Of a stretch of 64,000 nt of DNA, positions 46,326-56,399 are shown in pieces. How positions within the stretch are numbered: the first letter of the stretch is position 1; each line of letters opens with the position of its first letter. This stretch comes from Amaranthus tricolor (taxonomy: Eukaryota; Streptophyta; Magnoliopsida; Caryophyllales; Amaranthaceae). The position numbers and the translations under genes were made by a program. The stretch lies in assembly GCF_026212465.1 (NCBI RefSeq), contig NC_080049.1, positions 20,413,382 to 20,477,381 of the forward strand, given 5' to 3'. The notes beneath the pieces were generated by a model. It was not told where the DNA came from, ran no database searches, and saw only the letters and a program-made list of their open reading frames with translations.

Positions 46326-46509
46326 AGACAAAATACAGTGTAAAGTCTGTGTTTTTCTCTTATATATTTTATAAGGTAATTACAATAGTATTTATACACA
46401 AATTATTTAATTAGGTCCTAATTACACTAATAAAGTGAAGACTAATTACACTAATAAAGTGAAGATGCTTGATGTTCCAAACAGAAGAATTCAAATGGAC
46501 TTTCTAACA
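46326..46509 (-). repeat. Copia 5' LTR, 184 bp
   Basis: It starts TGTTAGAAAG on the minus strand and ends next to the primer-binding site. By eye it is identical to the 3' LTR. The right flank carries the duplicated target agaat. Confidence 0.93.
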
Positions 46510-46806
46510 AGAATCAATGTTGATCCATTTGTGCTTCCATCTCAAGTTCAACAGGTCACATATGTTCAGGATCCTCGATAACATAATTGGTATGTTCCTA
46601 TACCTAGGGATACATATGATGTAGGAGATGATGAGTTTGAAGATGGGGGTGTCTTGTTTGTGGGTAATGAATCTCAGCTCGCAGCGTTCGATAAAGACAC
46701 AACAACTAACATGGATAATGTCTTAATAGCTAATTTCGAAGAGACTTATGTAGAAGATGACAATATAGAAGATAATGATGATGGGGATGAAAATTTACAA
46801 GGATAG

Positions 46807-47674
46807 TATTAGTATAGTCATTTTAGATTCTTGAAGAAGTGCATTTTAGGTAGTCATGATAGCTCTCATAGCTTATTTTTTTGAAAGACTAATATAATTT
46901 TTAATCAAGTACACCCTCCTAAAGAGTTGTACACTATACCTGAAAAATTGAACAGACCCGTGCACATAATAGACAGCAGACCCTGGCCTTCATTCCAACA
47001 GAGGACAGCAGATTTAGGTAAGCTTTTGAATTCACTAGTATTCACGATCAGATTCAGGTAAATTAATGAATTATGTTATGATCTGAAATCTCTGCATCAG
47101 TTTGTGGAAAACCTTGTCTTGTTGAGGCATCTTGATTATGTGAATAGTATCTTTTTTCGAAAAACAAGTGAGAAGTTCATAGATGTGAACGGAAGCTTAC
47201 ATGATTTCTTTCTTAGCTCTGTAGACTCATACTTGTGGAATTTTTATTGAAGTCTAAAGCTGATGTAGTCACCTTGTCATTAGAGCACTATGATTTACTT
47301 CAGAGATTTCTAATGTTTCATGTGCTTTGTCTCGGTTTTAGTTGTTTCTTCTCTATTTTTATGGTCGTGGATTTTTCTTGCTCCATAGGAGTTAAATTTG
47401 ATTATGAAAAGCGAGGTGTCTTGAAATTCAGGGGATTTTTCTTACAAGGATAGTATTAGTATAGGCTTTATTTCACTTATTTTGTTATTGATTTAATAGG
47501 TATAAGCATGGGTTTTGTAATGTCTTTTTGTGCTCTTTGAGTTTTGCTAGTAGAGATTTAATTTAGATTCCATCAAAAGTGTATTCTTGGTACACCTGAT
47601 TTACTGTTGGAGAAAATGTGATTAATTATGGCATTTAAAATATTACTTGAGATCTAAATGTAATGCCTTAATTT
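46807..47674. other. CACTA internal region without a recognised gene
   Basis: This lies between the TNP2 remnant and the captured fragments. A plus-strand stretch at about 47100-47240 reads LRHLDYVNSIFFRKTSEKF and could be another captured exon, but the family is not recognised. Confidence 0.4.
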
Positions 47675-48060
47675 GGAGGGTCCATACCTTTTAGATGTGA
47701 AAAGTAGAGTGGTAGATAATTTTAATAATTTGGGTGATTGGAATCCTATGGACTGAACCCCCTTGTGGATGGATTGGTGTAAGTTGTGGTAATGATAGTA
47801 TTAACCGAGTTGTACAATCTCTTGATTTAAGCGAATGAATGTATCTGGATCTATTTCTCCTAGTGTTGGTGGATTGCCTCATTTAATTCATCTTGATCTT
47901 TCCTCTAATAATTTTTTTGGAAGTATTCCTAAAGAGATTGGAAATTGCTCCAACCTTCAATCTCTTTCTTTACAAAACAATCATCTTATAGGCCCTTTTC
48001 CCACAAGAGTTGGGCAAACTTTCAGCCTTGACTTATATGAATATATGCAATAATCTTTCT
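47675..48060 (+). pseudogene. Captured LRR receptor-kinase gene fragment
   Basis: Translated pieces match the N-terminal part of an LRR receptor-like kinase: VDNFNNLGDWNPMD, CGWIGVSCGNDSINRVVQSL, GSISPSVGGLPHLIHLDLSS, IPKEIGNCSNLQSLSLQNN, then, after a frame change, ELGKLSALTYMNICNN. These cover the LRRNT cap (CGWIGVSC) and the first three repeats. Stops (near 47755 and 47836) and the frameshift show it is not functional here. It lies between two CACTA genes, so capture by the element is the simplest explanation. Confidence 0.75.
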
Positions 48061-48276
48061 GCAGGATTAGAAATTGATTTTTTGGAAAACTGGTGATCTG
48101 TGTGTGAGATTGTTTACTGGATTATTTGAAGGGATTGTTTACTGTTGGCTTTCATTTTGGTTTCAAAATAATTTTCACTCTCATAATACACCATTTTGTA
48201 AAATACTAAAATTAGAGAAATTCTATATGACAATAATTGTAAGAACTTGTTTACTTTGTCAGCCTTAGAACTCACC

Positions 48277-48490
48277 TATTATAGTCTCAGAAAATTACCT
48301 GAAGATTTGGGTGAGTTGGTAAAATTGGTTCGCCTTAATATCGGTAGTAGTGAAATCAAGTGCCTTCCTAGTAGGATCAGTAAGCTACACATACAGTTTA
48401 CAGTCTCTAATCCTTTCTGACTGTTTCAGACTCGAAACGCTATTGGCTCTTAATCTGAATGATTCTATGCTCATTACAGTCCCTAATCCT
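48277..48490 (+). pseudogene. Captured second LRR fragment (NLR-like)
   Basis: The plus strand reads SLRKLPEDLGELVKLVRLNI, EIKCLPSRISKL and, one frame over, SLQSLILSDCFRLETL. The LPxxLGxLxxLxxL and LPSRISKL-LQSLILSDC pattern resembles LRR blocks of NLR resistance-type proteins or related intracellular LRR proteins rather than the receptor kinase next to it. A frameshift lies at about 48400. The protein family is less certain than the repeat type. Confidence 0.6.
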
Positions 48491-49671
48491 CAATATCATG
48501 TAAGAAATTGTTCTTAATTCTGATGATCTACCATTATGTATCTTATGATAGATTCTAATGGGAAGACTAAAGAAACCTCAGATGGATAACTGTAACGCTG
48601 CCAAAGAACATTTAATGCAATCTGCTGCAGTTGCCAAATCACGTTCGAGAAAATCTGCTACACCTACCCCTTCACCTTCATTTTCTTCAAATACGAATAT
48701 GGCTTCCACTTCAAATTGGCAGCATGATCCACAACAGAACAATCAACAATTTTCAGCTAGTTCACCTCATGGTGGTAATGAATTTTTGTCAAGAACTAAT
48801 TATTTTTAATTTTTGTAACCTAACATATATTTTAACTTGGACTTAAAAATCATTGTAGATTTCGAAACCACAGTAACTGAAAAGCGTAGAGGACATAGTT
48901 TAATGACTCGTATATGGAATCAACCTATCGAGAAGAGAATAGTTGTACCATGGAATAAGTATTGGCAACCAGTTGATGATGAGGCTTCTATGCTTGCTAA
49001 TTTTCTTGGCACCATAGCAAGAAATCCTCGATTATGCTGCCTTAAATATTCTGATTGGAGAAAAGTACCAAAGAAAGATAAAGAAAGATTCCTCGACATT
49101 GTAAAGGTACTTCATTATTTATCAATCATTAGCAAGAAATCTCATATTATGTTGTGCTTATTATTTTTGACTCTTCTTTATTGTAGAAAAAATTCATCAT
49201 CCGTCATTCGCTCGAAGAAAAATATATTTTGCAATCATTAGGAAGGAAGTGGAGTAATTTCAAGAGAGAATTAAAAGAACCTCATTATGACTCTCATTAC
49301 GGGAATGTAGCATACATGTTGAGAAACAAGCCTGATCATGTGTCTCAAGACCAATGGAGTTGGCTAGTTTCGTATTGGAATTCCTCTATTGGAAAGGTAA
49401 GAATGTGGTATTAACTGATTGTATAAAATAGTTTGAAATAGTATAATAAGCATTGTTGATCAATAGTGAAATAATTTTTTTACACAGAAACGCTCAAAAA
49501 CAAATCGAAGGAGTCGTGAATTGCAAATTATGGCACATACTGGTGGATCTAAAAGATTTGCGCTACGCTGAAAAGAAGGTACATTTTAAATGGCTACGTT
49601 TCTTGTATAAGAATAAATACTATTGTAAAGATTATCTATTGTCCGAAGCTTAATGAAATGTATATAACTTG

Positions 49672-50370
49672 TGTTTCGGTAATGAAACGAGGAAGTGCGA
49701 GACACTTGATATGCCTGGAAATAAGCAGAAGTATGATCAAGAGAAGCGACTTATGAGAGGAAGTGACCTGAATTCCTGCAACACAACACGTTAGCCTTAT
49801 CCGGGGGGTGATCTCCCGGAAAACCCCTCCGACGCTCAAGTCAGAACGTAAATTGGAAATTAATGAATGACAGATTGTAGAATGAATGCAAGAAGGAAAG
49901 TCGGGATTGGGATTGCTAGTGCTAGTGCTAATGTTTGGGAAGGCTAAGGAAGTAATGTAAGCAAGGATACTAGGAAAGCTATTTCAGATGTCCTCTCCCC
50001 TCTGATGGTTGTCCCTATTTATAATGTTTGAAGGAGGAAGTTACTTCAGAGAGGAAGGGTGGAAGATCATGGGAGTAATGGGCAGCAGCTGGTGGTCATG
50101 AAGGAAAGTAGAAGATAGTGGGCAGTTATCTATCTTGGAAGAAGGATTATCAAAGAATGTGGGGGAGTGAGAAGTTGAGTCAAACAGGAGGTTATTATTC
50201 TGGAGGGAAATTAAGGCATCTGGAAGTGAGTAGCTCATGGGCCATTCAAGGAGGATGGGACATTCAACAAAAAGCCCATTGACCGAAAGTCAAGGTCAAC
50301 AGAAAAGGTCAAAGGGTATTTTGGTAATATGATGCTAATTATTAATTAAAAAAAAAACAGTACCATGACA
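49672..50370 (-). repeat. Gypsy 3' LTR, 699 bp, full length
   Basis: On the plus strand it runs from tgtttcggtaatg to taccatgaca. A TATA box (TATAAATAGGG, minus strand) lies at 50013-50023, followed by the conserved ctgacttgagcgtcgg block (complement of about 49828-49843). It is 284 bp longer than the 5' LTR. Confidence 0.93.
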
Positions 50371-51870
50371 TTTAGCCCCACGCATGAAGGGTGATGTGAG
50401 GGGAGAGCCACAACGACTAGAAACATCCTCCTTTATGCGGAAAAACAGGTGCCCTGGCGAATCTCCTCAAGGATCTTGAAAATTGAGCTTGCAAGCCTCG
50501 AATCGACAGTTCATGTGCTGAATTCCGAGTTGTAATGAAAAAGATATGACCTTTTTGTCTGGTAAGAACGTATTGAATCCGGGTCAAACAGGCATATGAA
50601 GCCGCGGCTTGAAGTATGTCGCGGAGTAGCCCCAGACGTGTTATAACACAACAGCGAAGTAGTGAATGTGGGATCTAGATTCCGCGACATCATGTCTCGG
50701 CCCTTCACTGATATCGCAGAAATCAGGTTTTTAACAAAACACCCAAGGAGGGTCCGACTTATCGACTATGCGGATTAAATCAACTGCCTGTTTTGAACTG
50801 ATGCCGCGTAACGCCAAGGGTATTTACGAATCGGATCCCTAGTAATGACGCGGCATGGCATTCTCCTTAAGATAATTTTACACCTATTGTTGAACTATGC
50901 CGCGAACTAATAGTTTGCGTCTTCACTCGCGAGTTCAGCACGAGAATCCCTCTTCAACACTTAGAATATTTTGAGAAAGAGAAGGACCACCTGGGGGTCC
51001 GACTTATCGACCACACGGATATCTTTGATATTTGTGAAAAAATAAAAATGTTCAGTACTCGGTCAAAGCAGCCCCCTTTATTCTAGCATGATACGGAATG
51101 AGCCCCATAACTCGCATCTTCAATCCCACGGACACACATGAGAGGTTCTATACTTAGAATTTTTCACCTGGACTAGGGTCATTTGGGGGTCCGACTTATC
51201 GATCACACGGATGAATATGGGAATCAGCCACTTTACTTTTCACCCCTCCTCTTTTATGACGGGGAACCAGCTCGCAGACCCGTGTCTTCAATCATACAGA
51301 AATATGGGACTTCTCTCATACTTAGAATTTCTACATTATGACTGGGTGCACCAAGGAGTCCGACTTATCGATCACACGGATTTCCTTCGCCCTTGAGATA
51401 TTTTCATATTTCCTTCCATCACATTTCACCCGCCGTGTCCATAAGTCGGACGGATGAATGGGTAATCTCTATACTTAAAATGATTTTCCTTTCTGGAGGT
51501 TCAGTTTAGGGTCCGACTTATCGACTCTCCGGACATATTCGAGTGCTAAAGGACTTGAATAATTATCTGCTCCACCCCTCCCTGGGGGTCTGACTTGTCG
51601 ACCCACCGGTTGGATGGCTTTGACATTCAAACAAATTTATGACGTTCCTCTCTAATTGGGGGTCCGACTTTTCGACCTTCCGGCTATATTCAAGAGTTAA
51701 CACTTAGAAAAATTTCGCAACATAACCTTTCAACTAGGGTCCGACTAATAGACTTCACGGTCATTACTAAACACTTAAGAAAAATCTGTCTTCCCCTTAT
51801 TGGGAGTCCGACTTATCGACTTCCCAGCTTTCCTCCGGAATTCCACCCTTTCGTTCGAGTGCTCAAGTCC
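50371..51870. repeat. Dispersed TCCGACTTATCGA motif region, upstream of the antisense gene
   Basis: About nine copies of a motif near ggggtccgacttatcgac, followed 3-5 bases later by cgg, occur at roughly 50751, 50995, 51188, 51356, 51510, 51586, 51660, 51737 and 51806, spaced 70-245 bp apart. The sequence between them is less conserved. The same motif in the same orientation forms a tight array at 55480-56215. Confidence 0.85.
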
Positions 51871-51891
51871 CAAGTGAAGCATTTATTGCTG

Positions 51892-51903
51892 CTATAAATA
51901 GGG
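51892..51903 (+). promoter_or_regulatory. TATA box of the antisense gene
   Basis: The sequence ctataaataggg lies about 340 bp upstream of the antisense ATG and is followed by an A/C-rich leader. It is well placed to start a plus-strand transcript through 52239-55238. Confidence 0.65.
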
Positions 51904-52238
51904 TAGTTGGAATAGTTCCATTTCACCTAATCTTCATTAACTCCCTCAAATCTTCAAATTGCAAGAAAGAGAAAGTAGAGAGAAACGCTCGGACAATCTT
52001 CATCCCTCCTTCAAACTTCTGACAAATCCTTCGAAGATCTTCAAGGTTTCTGACAGATCTTCATCAAGTTTCTGACAAATCTTCAAATTTCTTTAAGGTA
52101 TTCAAACTTTTCCCAGATTTTTCGAATTTCTTCAAGTTATTCTTCAAACTGTTCTTGAATGTTAGCCTAGAACTTTGAATTTGTTTATGAATTTAGTCTC
52201 TATTCTTTACAAGTTTCGACTACTACTTTATTATTAAC

Positions 52239-55238
52239 ATGGATGTCGCGGCTACTCAAGAGACTATAGCTAACTCAGACACCAACCCTACTAACTTGCC
52301 GGAAACTCCTTTGATAGTACGTAGGCGTCTTAATAAAAAGGGGTTACCAATGAATGACTCGGATGAAAGTAGTTCGGTGAGAATTACCCCCCATTATGAA
52401 CCAATAAAAGCTGGGGATGAGTCGTCTGTATCCCCTATATACCCTCCGGAGATTATGAAAACTGCTCCTTGGGAAGTGAGCATTGCTTTCTTTCCAAATT
52501 ACTTGCCGCGAATAAATCCTGACCTAGAAGGGTTATTGTATGTAGATATGGAAAACCTTGAAGGATCAGCCGAGTCTTCTAGAAGGGAGAGTGCAGCGCC
52601 AGTTCCTCCTCCGTTCTACATTCCAAACGGCGGGCCCCTAAACTACTTCATTGATTTACAGACCAAAAGAGATCTAGACAACCGCCGGGAGGCCATCTCT
52701 CAAAAATGGGGTCTGAAGGATAATATAAACATTATTACCCCGGGGAATTATGACACCGTTAGGTTTCCTCCCCCACATTGTATAGCTGTATACTTTCCTT
52801 CTTTCGAATTAGGGCTCAGATTTCCTCTTCACCCGTTTTTTAGGGAGGTGTTAGAGTTTTTGAACATTTCAGTGCCCGAGTTATACCCAAACGCCTGGGG
52901 TTGTATGGTGGCCTTTTTGATCCTATGCAAAGTTTTGGCCGTGCCACCAACACTCACAGCTTTTAGATATATATTCAGAGCCCGCCTATGTAATTCGCAA
53001 TCATACGGCTGTGGCTGGATTACTTTTACACACCGTCGAGGACTGAAGATAGTCCAAGACCTCCCCGATAACCAGAAGGGGTATAGGACGAAATTTGCAT
53101 TTTTGTATAATTCAGAGGGATGGAACATCAAGACATCTTTTGACATTAAACCCAACCTCGCGGGTTTTAATAATGGGATCCCGCAGTGTTCTTTTAGTGA
53201 CGCGGTGATCATTGAATACGCAAAGATGGACGTTCAATTGGGAAGGAAACCAATGAACGTCCAACTTAATTGGATACCCGGTCGCCCTGAGTTGGAGAAC
53301 GAGAACCTTCTCTCATCATTCGGCATCAGCTTGGCTATCGATCGGAGTAAGAATTGCCGGGTTTCTTCCTTTTCTTTCCTATGATATGTTTAACTGTTTC
53401 TAACTCGCGATTTTTACAGGGATAGCCAAGGAGAATCTTCGAGCAAAGAGTCCGGAGCTGATGAAGAAATTCAGCGTTCTAAGACTTGCTCAAGGGGCCA
53501 TCCAGCGACCCGAGGATAAGCCTCTTCCCCTTCCTCCGAAGGTATAACTTCACAAAATTCTTCGTTATGAAAGATTTTTGTTGATTCTTCCTAACTTTTT
53601 CTTTTGTAGGACTCGGCGACTGTAGAGAAGGGTCTGGAGGACGTGCCCTCAGAGCAAGAGGCTCTCCGACTTCTCGAAGAGAGAAAACAAATTCACATCC
53701 CCGATGAATCTGAGAGGGTGATTCCTCCACAGACAAGGGGGGTGAAAAAGAGTGGGAAGAAGAAGAGGAAGCGGGATTCTTCTTCCCGCAAGGAGAGCTC
53801 GGCCAAGAGGCCCTCTGTGGGTACGATCCCTACGGCCGTACCTCTCCGCATAAGGTCGGTTGATGAGGAGGCGTCGCCCCCTTCGGACTCTCCACGGCCA
53901 GCTTCGAACAAGGGGAAGGAGAAGGTGGGGGAGTCTTCCGCGGCTCCCTCATCGCAGATTGCTGAGGTTTATCGTCGTCGGGAATTTTCCCCTTTTCGAC
54001 ACGAGACACCCTTTCCGGAGTTGGGGCATAAGGGCTTAATTGTTCGTTTTAACAGGGCGACGTCCAACTTAATCAGCAAGGTGGACGTCGACCTACTAGA
54101 GTCCATGCCCCCCCGTGACAGGGTGCGTCAGGCACAAGCTTCGGCGGCAGAGGTAATGACTTTTTTATGCTTAGTGGTGTGATTACTTGGTTTCCGGATT
54201 TCTTTAGTTGTCGTTCCTTTGCAGGCGTTCATACGGTTGGCTTTTGAGCTCGACGCAAACCGTCAAAGTGCCGCGGACCAGGAAACCATTGCCGCCCTTA
54301 CCTCTCGCTGTGAGGAGCTGAATGACGAATTATCAAAATTGCGGGAGGACCTGCCGGGCCTAAAAGAGAAACTGGCCAAGTGTTCTGAGCTGAAAGAGCG
54401 CTTGGTCAGGACCGAACAATGGCGGGAAAGGGCAAGGAAGCAGCTGGACCAGACCGTCGAGAACTTAGATGCTGCTTCCACCTGGTCTGCGAGCCTCGGC
54501 CATGAAGTCGGCTTGCTGATGGAGACCCATTCCAAGCTCGTTCATCAGAACCAGCAACTTATGCAGCAAGTATCGACTGATTCTGCCCACTTCAAGATGA
54601 TCCTATCCGCGGCTAAGGTGTATAAATTGTGCTTAGCCAGGAAGGCCCGGATGGCTCGAGATTGGCTTCTTTCGGATGAGCCGGAAGCGTCGAAGTTTCT
54701 TGGAGATCTGACGGCGGAGATGGTGAGAGCCGGAACCCTTATCAGTGACGAAAAGTATCGTTTGGCTGCCGCAGAGTTGGGCATGGATTTTACCTCCCTT
54801 CAGCAAACTGCTGATCAGAAGGGAAGTGAAGCCTTGTCCAACCTTGCTCCTGTCTTGGACGGGGAGTCGGCGGTACTGGTCGACGCTGCTTGGGATGCGG
54901 ATGAAAGGAGAGCCTGGTCCGAAAGGATGGATGCTGAGGCTGAGAGGGAGGCTTTATGTCTCGACTTGGATCAGCTGGCTCTCTCTTCTCCTCCGGCGTC
55001 AGATGTCCCGGAAAACTTGACGCTCTCCAACCTGGAGGTTTTGTGCCTTGATCTATCGAATCTTATTATTGACGAAGGTAGGAACCTCCAGGGCTTGTCC
55101 CGAGAGCTGTCCGAGATCGGAGTGGAGCTGTTTAACGTTGAAGATTATGTAAGCTTCACTCCCAGTCTTGAAGAGGGAAAGATCGAGCCTCCTCTGCCGC
55201 CGGATCATGACGTCGAGGCTTTTTTGGAAGATGTATAG
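52239..55238 (+). CDS. Antisense gene (aORF) of the Tat element, 4 exons, 928 aa
   Basis: On the strand opposite gag-pol, four exons join without a break: 52239-53346, 53420-53541, 53610-54152 and 54225-55238, with GT-AG introns of 68-73 bp. Exon 1 carries a domain like the plant putative gypsy-type transposon family PF04195 (about residues 125-300: FPPPHCIAVYFPSFELGLRF, PLHPFFREVLEFL, ELYPNAWGCMVAFLILCKVL). Exon 3 has a Lys/Arg-rich cluster (KKSGKKKRKRDSSSRK) that could be a nuclear localisation signal. Exon 4 is Leu/Glu/Lys-rich coiled coil (CEELNDELSKLREDL, LKERLVRTEQWRERARK). Antisense frames of this kind are known in Tat elements such as Retand; their function is unknown. The intact frame implies selection until recently. 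Confidence 0.85.
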
Positions 55239-55439
55239 TCTTGCAATTTTGTAATTTTGATTTTTGCAAACATTCAACTCTGTATTTTGAATATTTTGAT
55301 GTATATATCCCTGATTATGGAGTTTATCCGTGGTATCCATGCTTTTATTCGTTGAGCCGTGGCTTCTCTCTTCTGAGGCCGCGGAATATTACTTAGAGGA
55401 CGTGATTTTTCGATGTCACGCGCAGGCGACATCAAGGAA

Positions 55440-56240
55440 ATTTGTTCTTAGAATATTTTCAGCCTTTAGACCCCAGTAAGGGGGTCCGACTTGTCGATGT
55501 CCCGGTTGCGGGTTACCTTAGTGGGAGACTTGGGATTTTCTTTTGAACTCAGGGACCCCAAACTGGGGGTCCGACTTATCGATGTCCCGGTTGGGAAACA
55601 TCATTTGGAATATTTTGAACTTTAGGGACCCCAAACTGGGGGTCCGACTTATCGATGTCCCGGTTGGAAAACATCATTGTGAAAAACTTAGAATATTTTG
55701 AACTCTAGGGACCCCAATCTGGGGGTCCGACTTATCGATGTCCCGGTTGGGAAACATCATTGTGAAAAACTTAGAATATTTTGAACTCTAAGGACCCCAA
55801 ACGGGGGGTCCGACTTATCGATGTCCCGGTTGAGAAACATTATTGTGAAAAACTTAGAATATTTTGAACTCTAGGGACCCCAAACGGGGGGTCCGACTTA
55901 TCGATGTCCCGGTTGGGAAACATCATTGTGAAAAACTTAGAATATTTTGAACTCTAGGGACCCCAAACGGGGGGTCCGACTTATCGATGTCCCAGTAGGG
56001 AAACATCATTGTGAAAAACTTAGAATATTTTGAACTCTAGGGACCCCAATCTGGGGGTCCGACTTATCGATGCTACGAACGGATGTCAGATACTTCAAGT
56101 GATTTTTGGTCTTGGAACCCTATCCTAAGGGTCCGACTTATAGGTATCACAAGTTCGTTAGTGACAAAATAATTTGATAATGGGACCCCTCTCAAGGGTC
56201 CGACTTATGGATATTACTGATTTAATAAGATTTGCAAAAG
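55440..56240. repeat. Tandem array, about 84-bp unit with TCCGACTTATCGA core
   Basis: About eight head-to-tail copies of a unit of roughly 83-84 bp (55480-56090) contain gggggtccgacttatcgatg, tcccggttgggaaacatcat and aacttagaatattttgaact. Two looser copies follow to 56215. The array lies between the end of pol and the 3' end of the antisense gene. Tat elements often carry such arrays, which can seed satellites. Confidence 0.93.
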
Positions 56241-56399
56241 AATTTTACCAAATATTTGCGAACATTAGAGCCGGATAATCTGAAAATAAAACCTGTTTAT
56301 TAATGATCGTTAAGGATACAAGCGATGATTGAAGCAATTTTGAATTACAACGCAATTATGTTTATGCTGATGCTTGTTGATTGCCTCTTGCAAAATTTA

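Larger units (their letters stand above)
41182..46509 (-). mobile_element. Full-length Ty1/copia retrotransposon, 5.33 kb
   Basis: The element is bounded by the 5-bp duplication agaat (41177-41181 and 46510-46514). It has 184-bp LTRs that read as identical, a tRNA-Met-type primer site beside the 5' LTR, a 1531-codon intact gag-pol, and a polypurine tract (CTTGAGGGGGAG on the minus strand) beside the 3' LTR. Every feature expected of an autonomous, recently inserted copy is present. Confidence 0.95.
38015..46806 (+). pseudogene. CACTA TNP2-type transposase, split by a copia insertion
   Basis: A 463-residue open frame (38015-39406) holds the transposase-associated domain (QWFFSDNQVEYLSEV, CPCSKCVN) and Transposase_21 blocks (MYPGCKKYNRLSF, KIEAYPNDYVLFWKEYE, CHICHSSRW, GLASDGFSPF, WPVILIPYNLPPW, LIPGPKAPGNDIDVYLQPLV). 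It stops after GNLSGWNIYGKFRYSS. Later pieces in other frames continue the family order: HNLGVMHVEKNVCDNV (about 39650), LWPIRHPSGR (about 39790), a DUF4218-like region (40172-40680), and DYFGDFKVVLF with DPFVLPSQVQQVTYVQDP (DUF4216-like, about 41040-46580). The copia element sits inside this last domain. Removing it restores ...SRI|NVDPF, which shows the host frame at the insertion. Several stops and a mid-gene deletion make the gene defective regardless of the insertion. Confidence 0.85.

Noticed and set aside
55440..56240. Regular repeats considered as a CRISPR array
   Set aside because: The units are head-to-tail tandem copies without unique spacers, inside a plant retrotransposon.
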